Assembly: GCA_003218525.1 (NCBI GenBank)
Contig: QHNU01000139.1
Coordinates: forward strand, 1-8,313
DNA from: Verrucomicrobiota bacterium
Lineage (GTDB): Bacteria > Verrucomicrobiota > Verrucomicrobiia > Chthoniobacterales > UBA10450
Direction: 5' to 3'
DNA: 8,313 nucleotides
Shown: positions 1-6,116 of the stretch, in pieces
Position numbering within the stretch: position 1 is the first letter of the stretch
Layout: every line of letters begins with the position of its first letter
The notes under the pieces: model-generated
Databases searched by the model: none
Seen by the model: the letters and a program-made list of their open reading frames with translations, nothing else
Told to the model about the DNA's origin: nothing
Made by a program: the position numbers and the translations under genes

Positions 1-391
1 CGGTAGCAGTTATGGCGACGAGCTTGATCGAACTGAACCCGTAGGGCAAATGCACACTAAAAATCGCCACTAACAAAAGCGCCGCCGTCGGCAAACTGAC
101 CAGGAACACGAAGGCGCCGAGAAGTATTGCTAAGCCACCGAGCAGCTCGGTCAGTATGGTGACCCACGCCATGAAATGTGGCGCGGGAACAGCTAGCGCG
201 TGCAGGATAGCGGCCAATGCGACTGGGCCCTTGGAAAGCTTGGCGAAACCATGCTCCATGAAGCCGAAGCCAACGATAAGCCGCAACGGAATAGGAGCCC
301 ACCGAGCGATCGCAAATCGCCCTGGCAAGTCGAACGCAATGTCCCGCAAAGATTGCCTGGGATCAGCTGTAGGACTTAAAATAGTGTTCAT
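1..391 (-). CDS. DoxX-family membrane protein, C-terminus cut off by the window edge
   Basis: Reading from ATG at 391 gives 130 residues that run off the window still open. Hydrophobic segments are visible at about 36-50 (RLIVGFGFMEHGFAKL region), 73-98 (TELLGGLAILLGAF is characteristic of the family) and 99-115. This pattern, with an Arg followed by G-F-x-F-x-x-x-G-x-x-K, fits the DoxX/DoxD-like four-helix membrane proteins. Members are often linked to redox or sulfur metabolism or oxidative-stress membrane complexes, but the biochemical role of most is unknown. The N-terminal 30 residues are hydrophilic and cytoplasmic-looking. I see no convincing Shine-Dalgarno sequence before the ATG; the codon frame and family-like N-terminus decide the start. 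Upstream, at 510-573, is the repeated element shared with two downstream-located PGB genes, so common regulation is possible. The next gene on its 5' side encodes a peroxidase. Confidence 0.85.
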   Translation of the reverse strand, partial: MNTILSPTADPRQSLRDIAFDLPGRFAIARWAPIPLRLIVGFGFMEHGFAKLSKGPVALAAILHALAVPAPHFMAWVTILTELLGGLAILLGAFVFLVSLPTAALLLVAIFSVHLPYGFSSIKLVAITAT

Positions 392-509
392 GTTAAATTT
401 GTTTAGGATGGGATCGCGAAGTAACTCGATTCCGCACTTCCCGTCGAATGTTGTGCTGCCTATTTGAGTTATTCACTCTATCGTACGTGGTTCGCACGCC
501 GTCGGATCT

Positions 510-573
510 GCCGCCATTGCGTGATAGTAGGATTTTGCAATACCACTTAGGAACTGATGGCCGCTCCCTCTTT
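510..573 (-). promoter_or_regulatory. Copy A of a three-copy conserved upstream element (DoxX gene)
   Basis: In the sense (minus) direction it contains AAAGAGGGAG, then GCAAAATCC, then ATGGC, with the same spacing as at 5552-5615 and 7050-7113 and no gaps. By hand count it matches each of the other copies at 42 of 64 positions. It lies about 120 bases upstream of the DoxX start. I see no standard sigma-70 or sigma-54 promoter inside it. Whether it is a promoter, a leader RNA or a dispersed repeat is open. Confidence 0.5.
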
Positions 574-882
574 TGAGATAGAGGCAGGATGGCTGCCGGA
601 CTTTGGTGTACAAGAACCGCAGCGGCGCTTTGAGATAGGTAGAATTAGATGACCTCCGGCTCTACGAATTGTCAGCAGCACACCTGTCCCTAAAACCAAA
701 GCTCGGCGCGGCTTTCATGCGTGCCTCTCGTGCGCAAGATCATCAAGCAACTGCCGCCGCCGTACGCTTGCTAGAAAAATCGCGGCAGCGACGAATGGTT
801 CCCAATACGAGATTTGGTGAGACCGTGAGCGCAACTATGAGGATTTCCTGCGGCGAAGCCATTCGCAAGCGTCGGCGGCGGC
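574..882. other. Gene-poor stretch, no recognisable gene
   Basis: No frame on either strand gives a protein I recognise here. A 105-codon plus-strand frame crosses it but is Arg/Ser-rich and has no ribosome binding site or family likeness. A 10-base direct repeat (tttgagatag at 572-581 and 629-638) is the only small repeat seen. The stretch looks like decayed sequence next to the ABC-ATPase fragment that follows. Confidence 0.4.
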
Positions 883-999
883 TTTCTTTTTCCCGTAACG
901 CACGACGCCGCGGAACTGAGCGCGCTTTGCGACGAAGTGATCGTGCTGGAGAGCGGTCGTCTCACCGAGCGCGGCTCACCAGCTAATGTCCTTCCTTAG
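883..999 (+). pseudogene. Fragment of an ABC-transporter ATP-binding protein (C-terminal end only)
   Basis: Plus-strand codons from about 883 to the TAG at 997-999 read F-P-V-T-H-D-A-A-E-L, then CDEVIVLESGRLTERGSP, then A-N-V-L-P-stop. This matches the H-loop (V-T-H-D, switch histidine) and following strands of ABC ATPases of the sugar, polyamine or molybdate importer type, where V-T-H-D-x-x-E is followed by D-x-V-x-V-L-x-x-G-R and G-x-P. Upstream in the same frame nothing resembles the Walker B, signature or Walker A motifs, so only about 35 codons of the end survive. It is the only plus-strand coding trace in the window. It is most likely a relic of a deletion or rearrangement; a short chance match is less likely given the ordered motif. 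Confidence 0.5.
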
Positions 1000-1030
1000 C
1001 GAAGACACCTTCGCAAGATCGACGATTTCA

Positions 1031-1050
1031 CCGCTGCGTCCGCTCAGCGG
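1031..1050 (-). terminator. Weak hairpin downstream of the peroxidase gene
   Basis: CCGCTG and CAGCGG form a perfect 6-base stem with an 8-base loop, about 37 bases past the peroxidase stop codon. A second small hairpin (GCGAAG/CTTCGC, 999-1014) overlaps the stop of the ABC fragment. Neither has a T-tract, so an intrinsic terminator role is only a possibility. Confidence 0.2.
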
Positions 1051-1086
1051 CCGATCTAAGCAGAGAGTTACCAAAACTAAAGGAGC

Positions 1087-2335
1087 CTACTTGGGCGGAG
1101 CGGGCTGGAGTGGTTTCGGGCTAAACGCCCGGGCTGTGTCGCGCTGGGGTCGAGTCGTCCGGGAGAGGGCGCGCTGGCGCGCCAGTTCCGTCGCTCCCTG
1201 TTCCTTGTAGTTCGGGCTCGTGAGCGACGCCATGAAAGCGACGAGGTCGTCGATATCGTTCTCGGTCAGGGCGAGCGGTTGGATGTCCTGGTCGAGATAC
1301 GGATCCTGCAAGCCGGCGCCTTTGTTGTAGTGGTCGATCACATCCCAAAGCGTCTCTTGCGAACCGTCGTGAAAGTAAGGTCCTGTCACCAGCACATTGC
1401 GTATGTTCGGTGTCTTGAACGATGCAATATCGGGCTCCTTCTTTGTGATCAGAAAGCGTCCCATGATCGATGGCCGACGTATCGCCTGTTTTAATGAGCT
1501 GCTCGGCCTGGCGCGCCAACGGAACGACGTTGTGTCGGACGATGAGGACGCCGATATTGTGAAAGTCGTTATCGATTAAGTTCGTGACATCCCGCGTGGT
1601 TTCCGTTAACGCGTGGCATTTATTGCAGCGGGCCTGGTTGTTGAAGAGCTCCCAGCCGCGCTTGGCCGATTCATCGATCGCGTTCTTGTCCCCGGCGATG
1701 AAATGATCAAAAGGAGAATCGAACGATAATTGTGTGCGTTCGTAGGAGGCGATGGCGCGCATCAAGTCGGGACTATTGGGCGGGCGGCCGAAGACATTAC
1801 GGAAGGCTTGCTGGTACTCTTCAACCGCCGCAAGCTGCGCCACAGCCGCGTCCAGGTTTGCGTGGCCCATCTCAACGGAATTGACAATCGGCAACGCCGC
1901 CTGCTCCTCGAGTGTGTTCACCCGGCCGTCCCAGAACTGCGTCTTGTTGTAGAGGGCGTTCAGAACGGTGGGTGCGTTGCGTTGGCCGACGCGGCCCTTG
2001 ATGCCGATGGAGGTGGGCTTTCTGTCGGTGAAAGCGAGCGCTGGATCATGGCATGTGCTGCATGAGACCGTGCCGTCGGCCGATAAACGGCGGTCAAAAA
2101 AAAGTCTCTGGCCCAGGGAAATTTTCTCAGGGGTCTGCGGATTGTCCGCCGGGATCAGGCCACGAGTCATCGCAACCGGCACGCCAACTTGTTGAAGCGA
2201 CTTCGGCTGCGCTAACGGATCCGTTTCTGGAATTAGTGGTAGCTGCGAGCTCGTCTTTTTGGCCGAACGCTCACACCCCAAAATCAGCGTAACGGTCCCT
2301 GCTGCCACCAGAACAAGCACCAACGCACCTTTCAC
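1087..2335 (-). CDS. Cytochrome c peroxidase, MauG/CcpA family lipoprotein, frameshifted
   Basis: A di-haem peroxidase that would reduce hydrogen peroxide with electrons from a c-type cytochrome, or oxidise a partner as MauG does, outside the cytoplasmic membrane. From GTG at 2335 the protein begins with a hydrophobic signal ending in a lipobox (L-I-L-G-C, Cys21). It carries two haem-attachment sites, CSTCH at residues 92-96 and CNKCH at 237-241, plus family motifs F-F-D-R-R-L-S, R-N-A-P-T, F-W-D-G-R and E-M-G-H. Near residue 290 (1464-1468) the frame breaks. The rest of the domain continues in another frame down to the stop at 1087-1089: FKTPNIRNV, GPYFHDGS, and L-T-E-N-D-I-D-D-L-V-A-F. The left-over first frame runs on to 1121. 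The conserved tail means the break is recent or a sequencing error. An ATG at 2370 upstream leads at once to a stop, so GTG is preferred. The neighbouring dehydrogenase gene ends 48 bases upstream. Confidence 0.85.
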
Positions 2336-2344
2336 TTTAGATCC

Positions 2345-2359
2345 AGCGTAGGCTACGCT
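2345..2359. promoter_or_regulatory. Perfect short inverted repeat just upstream of the peroxidase start
   Basis: AGCGTAG and CTACGCT are exact inverted halves around a single central base. They sit 10 bases before the GTG of the peroxidase, inside the 48-base gap after the dehydrogenase gene. The position suits an operator or a small RNA hairpin affecting translation. A 7-base half-site can also arise by chance. Confidence 0.3.
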
Positions 2360-2383
2360 CCTATCTTCATAGAAGCTGATATT

Positions 2384-3313
2384 TCAGTTGGCTTGATGAA
2401 GTTGTGTCATCGCGGGGAGCCGGCGACTTTGGTCGGTCGTCGCAAAGTCTGAATCGTTAGAGAGATATTCGTAGATGGCCGAGAAATCCTCGGTTTCGTG
2501 CCCGTCGCGCATCGCCAGGCGATAGATTTCTTTGGTGACGTTCGCCAATGGCATCGCCACACCAGATTCGTATGCGCTCACCGAAGCCAGTTGCATATCC
2601 TTCTGCATCCACCGCAACGGGAACTCGACTTCGTAGTTCCCGCTCTCGATTTTCTCCCGCTTCGACGCGAGAAATGGCGCGACCGTAGGCGCGCCGAGCA
2701 GTGAATCGAACAACATCTTTTGCGAAAGGCCCAGCCCTTGGCCCAGCGCCATCGCTTCGGCAAAGGACGCCATTCCTGCGCCTAACAAGAGATTGACCAC
2801 CATCTTCATGGAAGTCCCCATTCCATGTCCTCCAGCGTGAACAATTTTGTTGCCCATGCAGAGAAGCAGCGAACGAATCCTTTCCAAGTCTGCCGCATCA
2901 GCACCGACCCAGAAAACGAGCTCCGCATCGGCAGCCGCCGGAGCGGATCCGGTCACAGGCGCGTCGACAAAGTGGACGCCGCGCTGCGCCGCCTCGACTG
3001 CCATTTTCTTAGAGAACGAGGGATTGACCGAACTGCAGTCAACCCAAAGCGCATTTGTTTTGAGCTGACCCAGAAAACCGTTAGCACCTAGCGCTGCTTG
3101 CTCCACTGCGTCGGGATGGGCCAGCATCGTGAATAGGATGTCGACCTGCTCGGCGAGCTTTGCCGGGGAATCAGAAAATGTTCCGCAGGGACCCAGCAAC
3201 GGCTCTGCTTTGGCGCGAGTGCGATTGAACACGACCAACGAATAGCCGTGCTTTTGTAAGTTCGCAGCCATGCGGCTACCCATTATCCCAAGACCAATAA
3301 AACCAATCTTCAT
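2384..3313 (-). CDS. NAD(P)-dependent beta-hydroxyacid dehydrogenase (HIBADH / glyoxylate-succinic semialdehyde reductase type)
   Basis: A 309-residue cytoplasmic oxidoreductase of normal length for the family. The N-terminus has the Rossmann motif G-L-G-I-M-G-S-R-M-A (7-16). N-R-T at 30-32 is the kind of loop that favours NADPH. The substrate-binding motif D-A-P-V-T-G-S lies at 117-123, and the catalytic lysine is Lys170 in G-M-G-T-S-M-K-M-V-V-N, with Asn174 after it. K-D-M-Q-L-A follows towards the C-terminus. A serine after the glycine of the substrate motif resembles the glyoxylate/succinic semialdehyde reductase branch rather than classical 3-hydroxyisobutyrate dehydrogenase, but I cannot fix the substrate. 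The ATG at 3313 follows a good ribosome binding site (AAAGGAATAGA). Only 13 bases separate it from the aldo/keto reductase gene upstream, so the two are probably co-transcribed and may act in aldehyde or oxo-acid detoxification. Confidence 0.9.
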   Translation of the reverse strand: MKIGFIGLGIMGSRMAANLQKHGYSLVVFNRTRAKAEPLLGPCGTFSDSPAKLAEQVDILFTMLAHPDAVEQAALGANGFLGQLKTNALWVDCSSVNPSFSKKMAVEAAQRGVHFVDAPVTGSAPAAADAELVFWVGADAADLERIRSLLLCMGNKIVHAGGHGMGTSMKMVVNLLLGAGMASFAEAMALGQGLGLSQKMLFDSLLGAPTVAPFLASKREKIESGNYEVEFPLRWMQKDMQLASVSAYESGVAMPLANVTKEIYRLAMRDGHETEDFSAIYEYLSNDSDFATTDQSRRLPAMTQLHQAN

Positions 3314-3326
3314 TCTATTCCTTTCC

Positions 3327-4298
3327 TCAGGCTGCGGTTACTAACTCGGGTTCCCTGACGTTCCTGCCTTCAATCTCTGCAATTTCATCGTCGGTTAGAC
3401 GAAGGTTGGCAGCGCCAACATTTCCTTCGACTTGCTTTGCAGTACGCGCACCAACGATCGCGCCGGTCACCGCCGGATTCCGAAGCGCCCACGCGATCGC
3501 GACCTGGCCGGCCGGACATCCATGGCGATTCCCGACTTCACGCAAGCGCTCAACCAGTGCGAGGTTCTTCGAAAGCTTTGGTTCATGAAACTCAACGTCC
3601 CGGCTTCTCCAATCACTTCCCGGGAGATTCGCGGCGCGTTCGCGCGTCATCGCTCCGGTAAGCAGTCCTGACGCCATCGGCGAATACACGATCACGCCGA
3701 TTTCGTTAGATCGACAGAAAGGGAGAATCTCTGGTTCGACTTCGCGCCGAACTAACGAGTACGGAGGTTGCAAGGAAGTGATGGGAGCGATCGCTTGCGC
3801 CCGGCGCATCTCCTCGACGTTAAAGTTGGACACACCGATCCATCGGACTTTTCCTTCCTTCTGAAGCTGAGCCATCGCACCCCAGCCTTCGTCTAGATCG
3901 TCTGTTGGCCAATGGATTTGATAGAGGTCGATCACGTCGACATTTAACCGGCGCAGACTGTCCTCGCACTCGCGGCGAATTGAATCTGCACTTAAGTCGC
4001 GATGAACGTATCCTTGTTCATCCCAGCTCAAGCCGCATTTCGTAAAGACATAAGGCGGCGGACCCGGCCAGGTGCGCAACGCAAACGCCACCACTTCCTC
4101 CGAGTGTCCCATTCCGTATACCGCCGCAGTGTCGATCCAATTAACGCCAAGGTCCAGCGCGCGATGGATTGCCGCGACCGACTGCTTATCGTCTTGTTCG
4201 CCCCAGCCAAATTCCCAACCGGAACCGCCAATCGCCCATGCGCCAAAGCCTACGGGTGTGATGGATAAGTCGGAATTGCCGAGCTTTTTCGTTTTCAT
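3327..4298 (-). CDS. Aldo/keto reductase
   Basis: A 323-residue NADPH-dependent aldehyde/ketone reductase with a TIM-barrel fold, cytoplasmic. The full catalytic tetrad is visible: Asp56 and Tyr61 in D-T-A-A-V-Y-G, Lys87 in F-T-K-C-G, and His129 in Y-Q-I-H-W. W-I-G-V-S-N-F-N (about 153-160) and a late V-G-A-R-T-A-K-Q cofactor-binding motif complete the family pattern. The start chosen is ATG 4298, preceded by AAGG at a good distance and giving the usual M-K-T-K-K-L-G-N-S-D opening. A GTG at 4325, nine codons earlier, overlaps the stop of the upstream small gene as GTGA, so a translationally coupled longer form (332 residues) is possible. The C-terminus ends 13 bases before the hydroxyacid dehydrogenase gene. 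The substrate is not predictable from sequence. Confidence 0.9.
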   Translation of the reverse strand: MKTKKLGNSDLSITPVGFGAWAIGGSGWEFGWGEQDDKQSVAAIHRALDLGVNWIDTAAVYGMGHSEEVVAFALRTWPGPPPYVFTKCGLSWDEQGYVHRDLSADSIRRECEDSLRRLNVDVIDLYQIHWPTDDLDEGWGAMAQLQKEGKVRWIGVSNFNVEEMRRAQAIAPITSLQPPYSLVRREVEPEILPFCRSNEIGVIVYSPMASGLLTGAMTRERAANLPGSDWRSRDVEFHEPKLSKNLALVERLREVGNRHGCPAGQVAIAWALRNPAVTGAIVGARTAKQVEGNVGAANLRLTDDEIAEIEGRNVREPELVTAA

Positions 4299-4321
4299 TT
4301 CAACCTTATTAGATTTGGTTT

Positions 4322-4555
4322 TCACGTTCGGATTGGTTCGTTCGAGCTAATCGGATGAACAGCGGCGCTTTCCGGCAAGCCCGCCAGCGGGAGAGAATCG
4401 CGCTGATGTGCAAACTGCAGGATGGCGGCGATCGCGCTAAGGATCATCAAGCTATAAATGATCGTCTCAAAGATCCCGCGCTTCGGTTCCTCCGAGCGAA
4501 CAAGCAACGTGTATGTCGATTCTTCGCCTTCGTTAGGTGTTTGTTTTTCGTTCAT
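4322..4555 (-). CDS. Small single-helix membrane protein, unknown function
   Basis: The 77 residues divide into a charged, Glu-rich N-terminus (about 1-26, including S-E-E-P-K-R), one hydrophobic helix at about 28-49 (IIYSLMILSAIAAILQFA), and a polar C-terminal tail of about 28 residues. The helix is flanked by K-R-G on the N-terminal side and H-Q-R on the other, so the orientation is not obvious. The ATG at 4555 has the strongest ribosome binding site in the window (AAGGAAGGAG at 4561-4570), which decides it over an in-frame start 24 codons upstream. The stop TGA overlaps a GTG of the aldo/keto reductase frame. The gene is probably first in an operon with the two oxidoreductases. I know similar-looking short proteins but no function for them. 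Confidence 0.75.
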   Translation of the reverse strand: MNEKQTPNEGEESTYTLLVRSEEPKRGIFETIIYSLMILSAIAAILQFAHQRDSLPLAGLPESAAVHPISSNEPIRT

Positions 4556-4685
4556 AGGTACTCCTTCCTTCATTAGAGTTATCGAGATAAAATTGGGTCG
4601 CCACCACGAGCCGGAAGTGAACGCCACAACAGGCGCCCATTTCCATTGCTCCTGACAGCTTGTGAGGTCTTATGCATGGCAGCGA

Positions 4686-5525
4686 TCAAGACTTGGCGAC
4701 TGATGATTTGTTAGGCGCCAGCGGCACTTCGAGTGACTGCAGCGTCTCCGTAGTCAGAGTTCCGGTCACGGCGAGGTGCCTGTCGGTTTGATAGTGCGCA
4801 AGCGCGTCACGTGTAGCTCGCCCGAATAATCCATCGATCTTACCGTGGTAGTAACCCAACTTTATTAGATCTGTTTGAACAGCTGTGACATTCGGGTCCG
4901 GGTTTCGCTCGGCAGAACTGGTGACTCCAGCGCTGTAATATTCCGGCTGAACATCCGCGTAATAACCCGGGTAGTAATCGTACGGGTAATAGTCGTAGGC
5001 GTAGTACGGGAAGTAATCCCAAGGATAGAAGCCCGCATCCAAGCCTATCCAGGCGCCGTTATCGAAGCACCACCAGTGGCCATTATAAAAATGGGCGCCG
5101 CGGCGATCCCAATCACGGTGCGCATTGGCGTCTTGACGCGCAAAGATGTGATTCCTGGCGCTCGCGACTGGCGAATGCGAAGTCTGAGCTGCGTGGCCCC
5201 GGCTTGAGGCAATATGATTCTGTTGCCGATTCGATGCGTCGGTTGGACGCGCCGAGCGGGTTACCGATCGATTGATTGACCTGCCTGCTGATCTGGCATA
5301 AACAGGACGCCCAAATACTGGACGCGCCCCGAAAGAGAAGCGCGCTCCAGGGCTCATTCGTCCATGCCCTCCACCGCTGTGGAAGCCTCCACCGCCTCCG
5401 AAGTGTCCTCCTCCACCAAATCCGCCATGGCCCCCTCCGCCGCCGCCCCCACCGCGAGCCCATCCAGCTGGAGTGAGGACGATCAACGTGATGCCGACTA
5501 AACTTAGTAATGTAAACTTTTTCAT
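4686..5525 (-). CDS. Exported Gly-rich protein with C-terminal peptidoglycan-binding domain (PGB-B)
   Basis: The 279 residues start with a Sec signal peptide (M-K-K-F, hydrophobic 5-20, likely cleavage after G-W-A at about 23). A glycine-rich stretch (24-58) of G-G-G-x-G-G-F type follows, then a basic Ser/Ala/Arg linker. A conserved aromatic block at about 138-190 contains D-W-D-R-R, F-D-N-G-A-W-I-G-L-D and G-F-Y-P-W-D-Y, then Tyr/Pro/Asp repeats. A PG_binding_1 domain occupies about 214-266 (V-Q-T-D-L-I-K-L-G-Y-Y, I-D-G-L-F-G, T-R-D-A-L, Y-Q, T-L-Q-S-L). Such domains bind peptidoglycan stem peptides, so a periplasmic or wall-anchored structural role is likely; no catalytic domain is present. 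Start ATG 5525 gives the signal peptide. Its ribosome binding site is poor, and a 51-codon upstream ORF ends in an ATGA overlap. It is more diverged from PGB-C and PGB-D than those two are from each other, and no receiver gene follows it. Confidence 0.85.
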   Translation of the reverse strand: MKKFTLLSLVGITLIVLTPAGWARGGGGGGGGHGGFGGGGHFGGGGGFHSGGGHGRMSPGARFSFGARPVFGRPVYARSAGRSINRSVTRSARPTDASNRQQNHIASSRGHAAQTSHSPVASARNHIFARQDANAHRDWDRRGAHFYNGHWWCFDNGAWIGLDAGFYPWDYFPYYAYDYYPYDYYPGYYADVQPEYYSAGVTSSAERNPDPNVTAVQTDLIKLGYYHGKIDGLFGRATRDALAHYQTDRHLAVTGTLTTETLQSLEVPLAPNKSSVAKS

Positions 5526-5677
5526 ATTCCAAGATCGGCACTCTCCGTTTTGCGGCCATTGCGCATTGGCGGGATTTTGCGCTGCCACGCAAGAGTTGGC
5601 ACAATCTCCCTCTTTCGAAATATGCCGAAACCACGGGATGATAAATGAGTCTGACTTACCGAGCTGCTCGTTTTCAT
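5522..5677 (-). CDS. Possible 51-residue upstream ORF coupled to PGB-B
   Basis: ATG 5677 is preceded by GAGG at 8 bases and opens a frame that stays open through element B and ends with TGA sharing four bases (ATGA) with the PGB-B start. It is basic, with no signal peptide, and ends E-S-A-D-L-G-I. The last codons are homologous to the end of the upstream ORF before PGB-C (K-S-N-D-L-G-A). It could be a leader peptide that couples translation, explaining the weak PGB-B ribosome binding site. It may also be a chance frame over a conserved DNA element. Confidence 0.3.
   Translation of the reverse strand: MKTSSSVSQTHLSSRGFGIFRKREIVPTLAWQRKIPPMRNGRKTESADLGI
5552..5615 (-). promoter_or_regulatory. 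Copy B of the three-copy conserved upstream element (PGB-B gene)
   Basis: This copy matches 7050-7113 at 49 of 64 positions by hand count and the copy at 510-573 at 42 of 64, with no gaps. It lies 27 bases before the PGB-B start. Similarity to the 7050 copy continues down to the start codon (CGATCTTGGA in both), apart from a one-base indel. AAGAG and CTCTT within the first 30 bases could pair, as they can in the 7050 copy. Confidence 0.55.
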
Positions 5678-5708
5678 GTGAGGTTCCTCTTAGTCTGGTT
5701 TCTTACGG

Positions 5709-6098
5709 TTAGGCAGTGGCCAATTGACCAAGCGGCGCACTCAGGTCGGAGATCGCATTAGCGAACGTTGCGGCTGGAATGGGCTTGTTTAGGCAAACTC
5801 GAGCTCCATTGGCATGGGCGATCACATTTAAGTGCTCCGCATTCTCCGAAGTCGTGACGAGGATCGGCAATTGTTGGTGACAAGTATGGACTGCGCTAAG
5901 CAGGGTCATTCCGCGACAACCCCCATCAAAATCCATCACCGCGAAATCGAGCTCGCTGCCTCGTTGACACACAATTTGCAGCGCATCGGCGACACTTCGT
6001 GCCGTGAGAACGACGACTCTGGTCCCCCCAAGCGCTTCAGTCAACACTCGATCGAAGTTTTGATCGCGCGTGTAGAGAAGAACTATCCGCGGTTTCAT
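5709..6098 (-). CDS. Stand-alone receiver-domain protein with an atypical active site
   Basis: The 129 residues make a single CheY-like domain with no output domain. The probable phospho-acceptor is Asp56 in A-V-M-D-F-D-G-G, followed by the strand P-I-L-V-T-T-S (Thr82/83) and the conserved lysine Lys105 in L-N-K-P. The usual acidic pair after the first strand is missing: V-L-L-Y-T-R-D-Q offers only Asp12. Metal binding and phosphorylation may therefore be impaired, and the protein could work as a phosphorylation-independent partner. The start ATG 6098 lies 18 bases after the PGB-C stop with a modest GGAT before it, so the gene is very likely co-transcribed with PGB-C. No histidine kinase is in the window. 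A relic of a close relative of this gene lies at 8003-8052, in the matching position behind PGB-D. Confidence 0.8.
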   Translation of the reverse strand: MKPRIVLLYTRDQNFDRVLTEALGGTRVVVLTARSVADALQIVCQRGSELDFAVMDFDGGCRGMTLLSAVHTCHQQLPILVTTSENAEHLNVIAHANGARVCLNKPIPAATFANAISDLSAPLGQLATA

Positions 6099-6116
6099 CC
6101 CGATCCGATGTTGGCT

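Noticed and set aside
57..302. Minus-strand 81-codon frame at the left edge
   Set aside because: It is a shadow of the DoxX-family gene, whose own frame gives clear membrane segments and the family motifs.
669..986. Plus-strand 105-codon frame in the gene-poor stretch
   Set aside because: Very Arg-rich and without motifs; the ABC-ATPase motifs in this interval are in a different frame.
5580..5605. Sigma-54-like TTGGCAC on the plus strand
   Set aside because: It points away from the gene, lacks a TTGC box at the right distance, and is not kept in the other element copies.
5113..5634. Minus-strand 173-codon frame over the PGB-B start
   Set aside because: Its first 35 codons are the open frame of the repeated element; the rest is the out-of-frame Gly-rich coding region of PGB-B, giving meaningless Arg/Trp runs.
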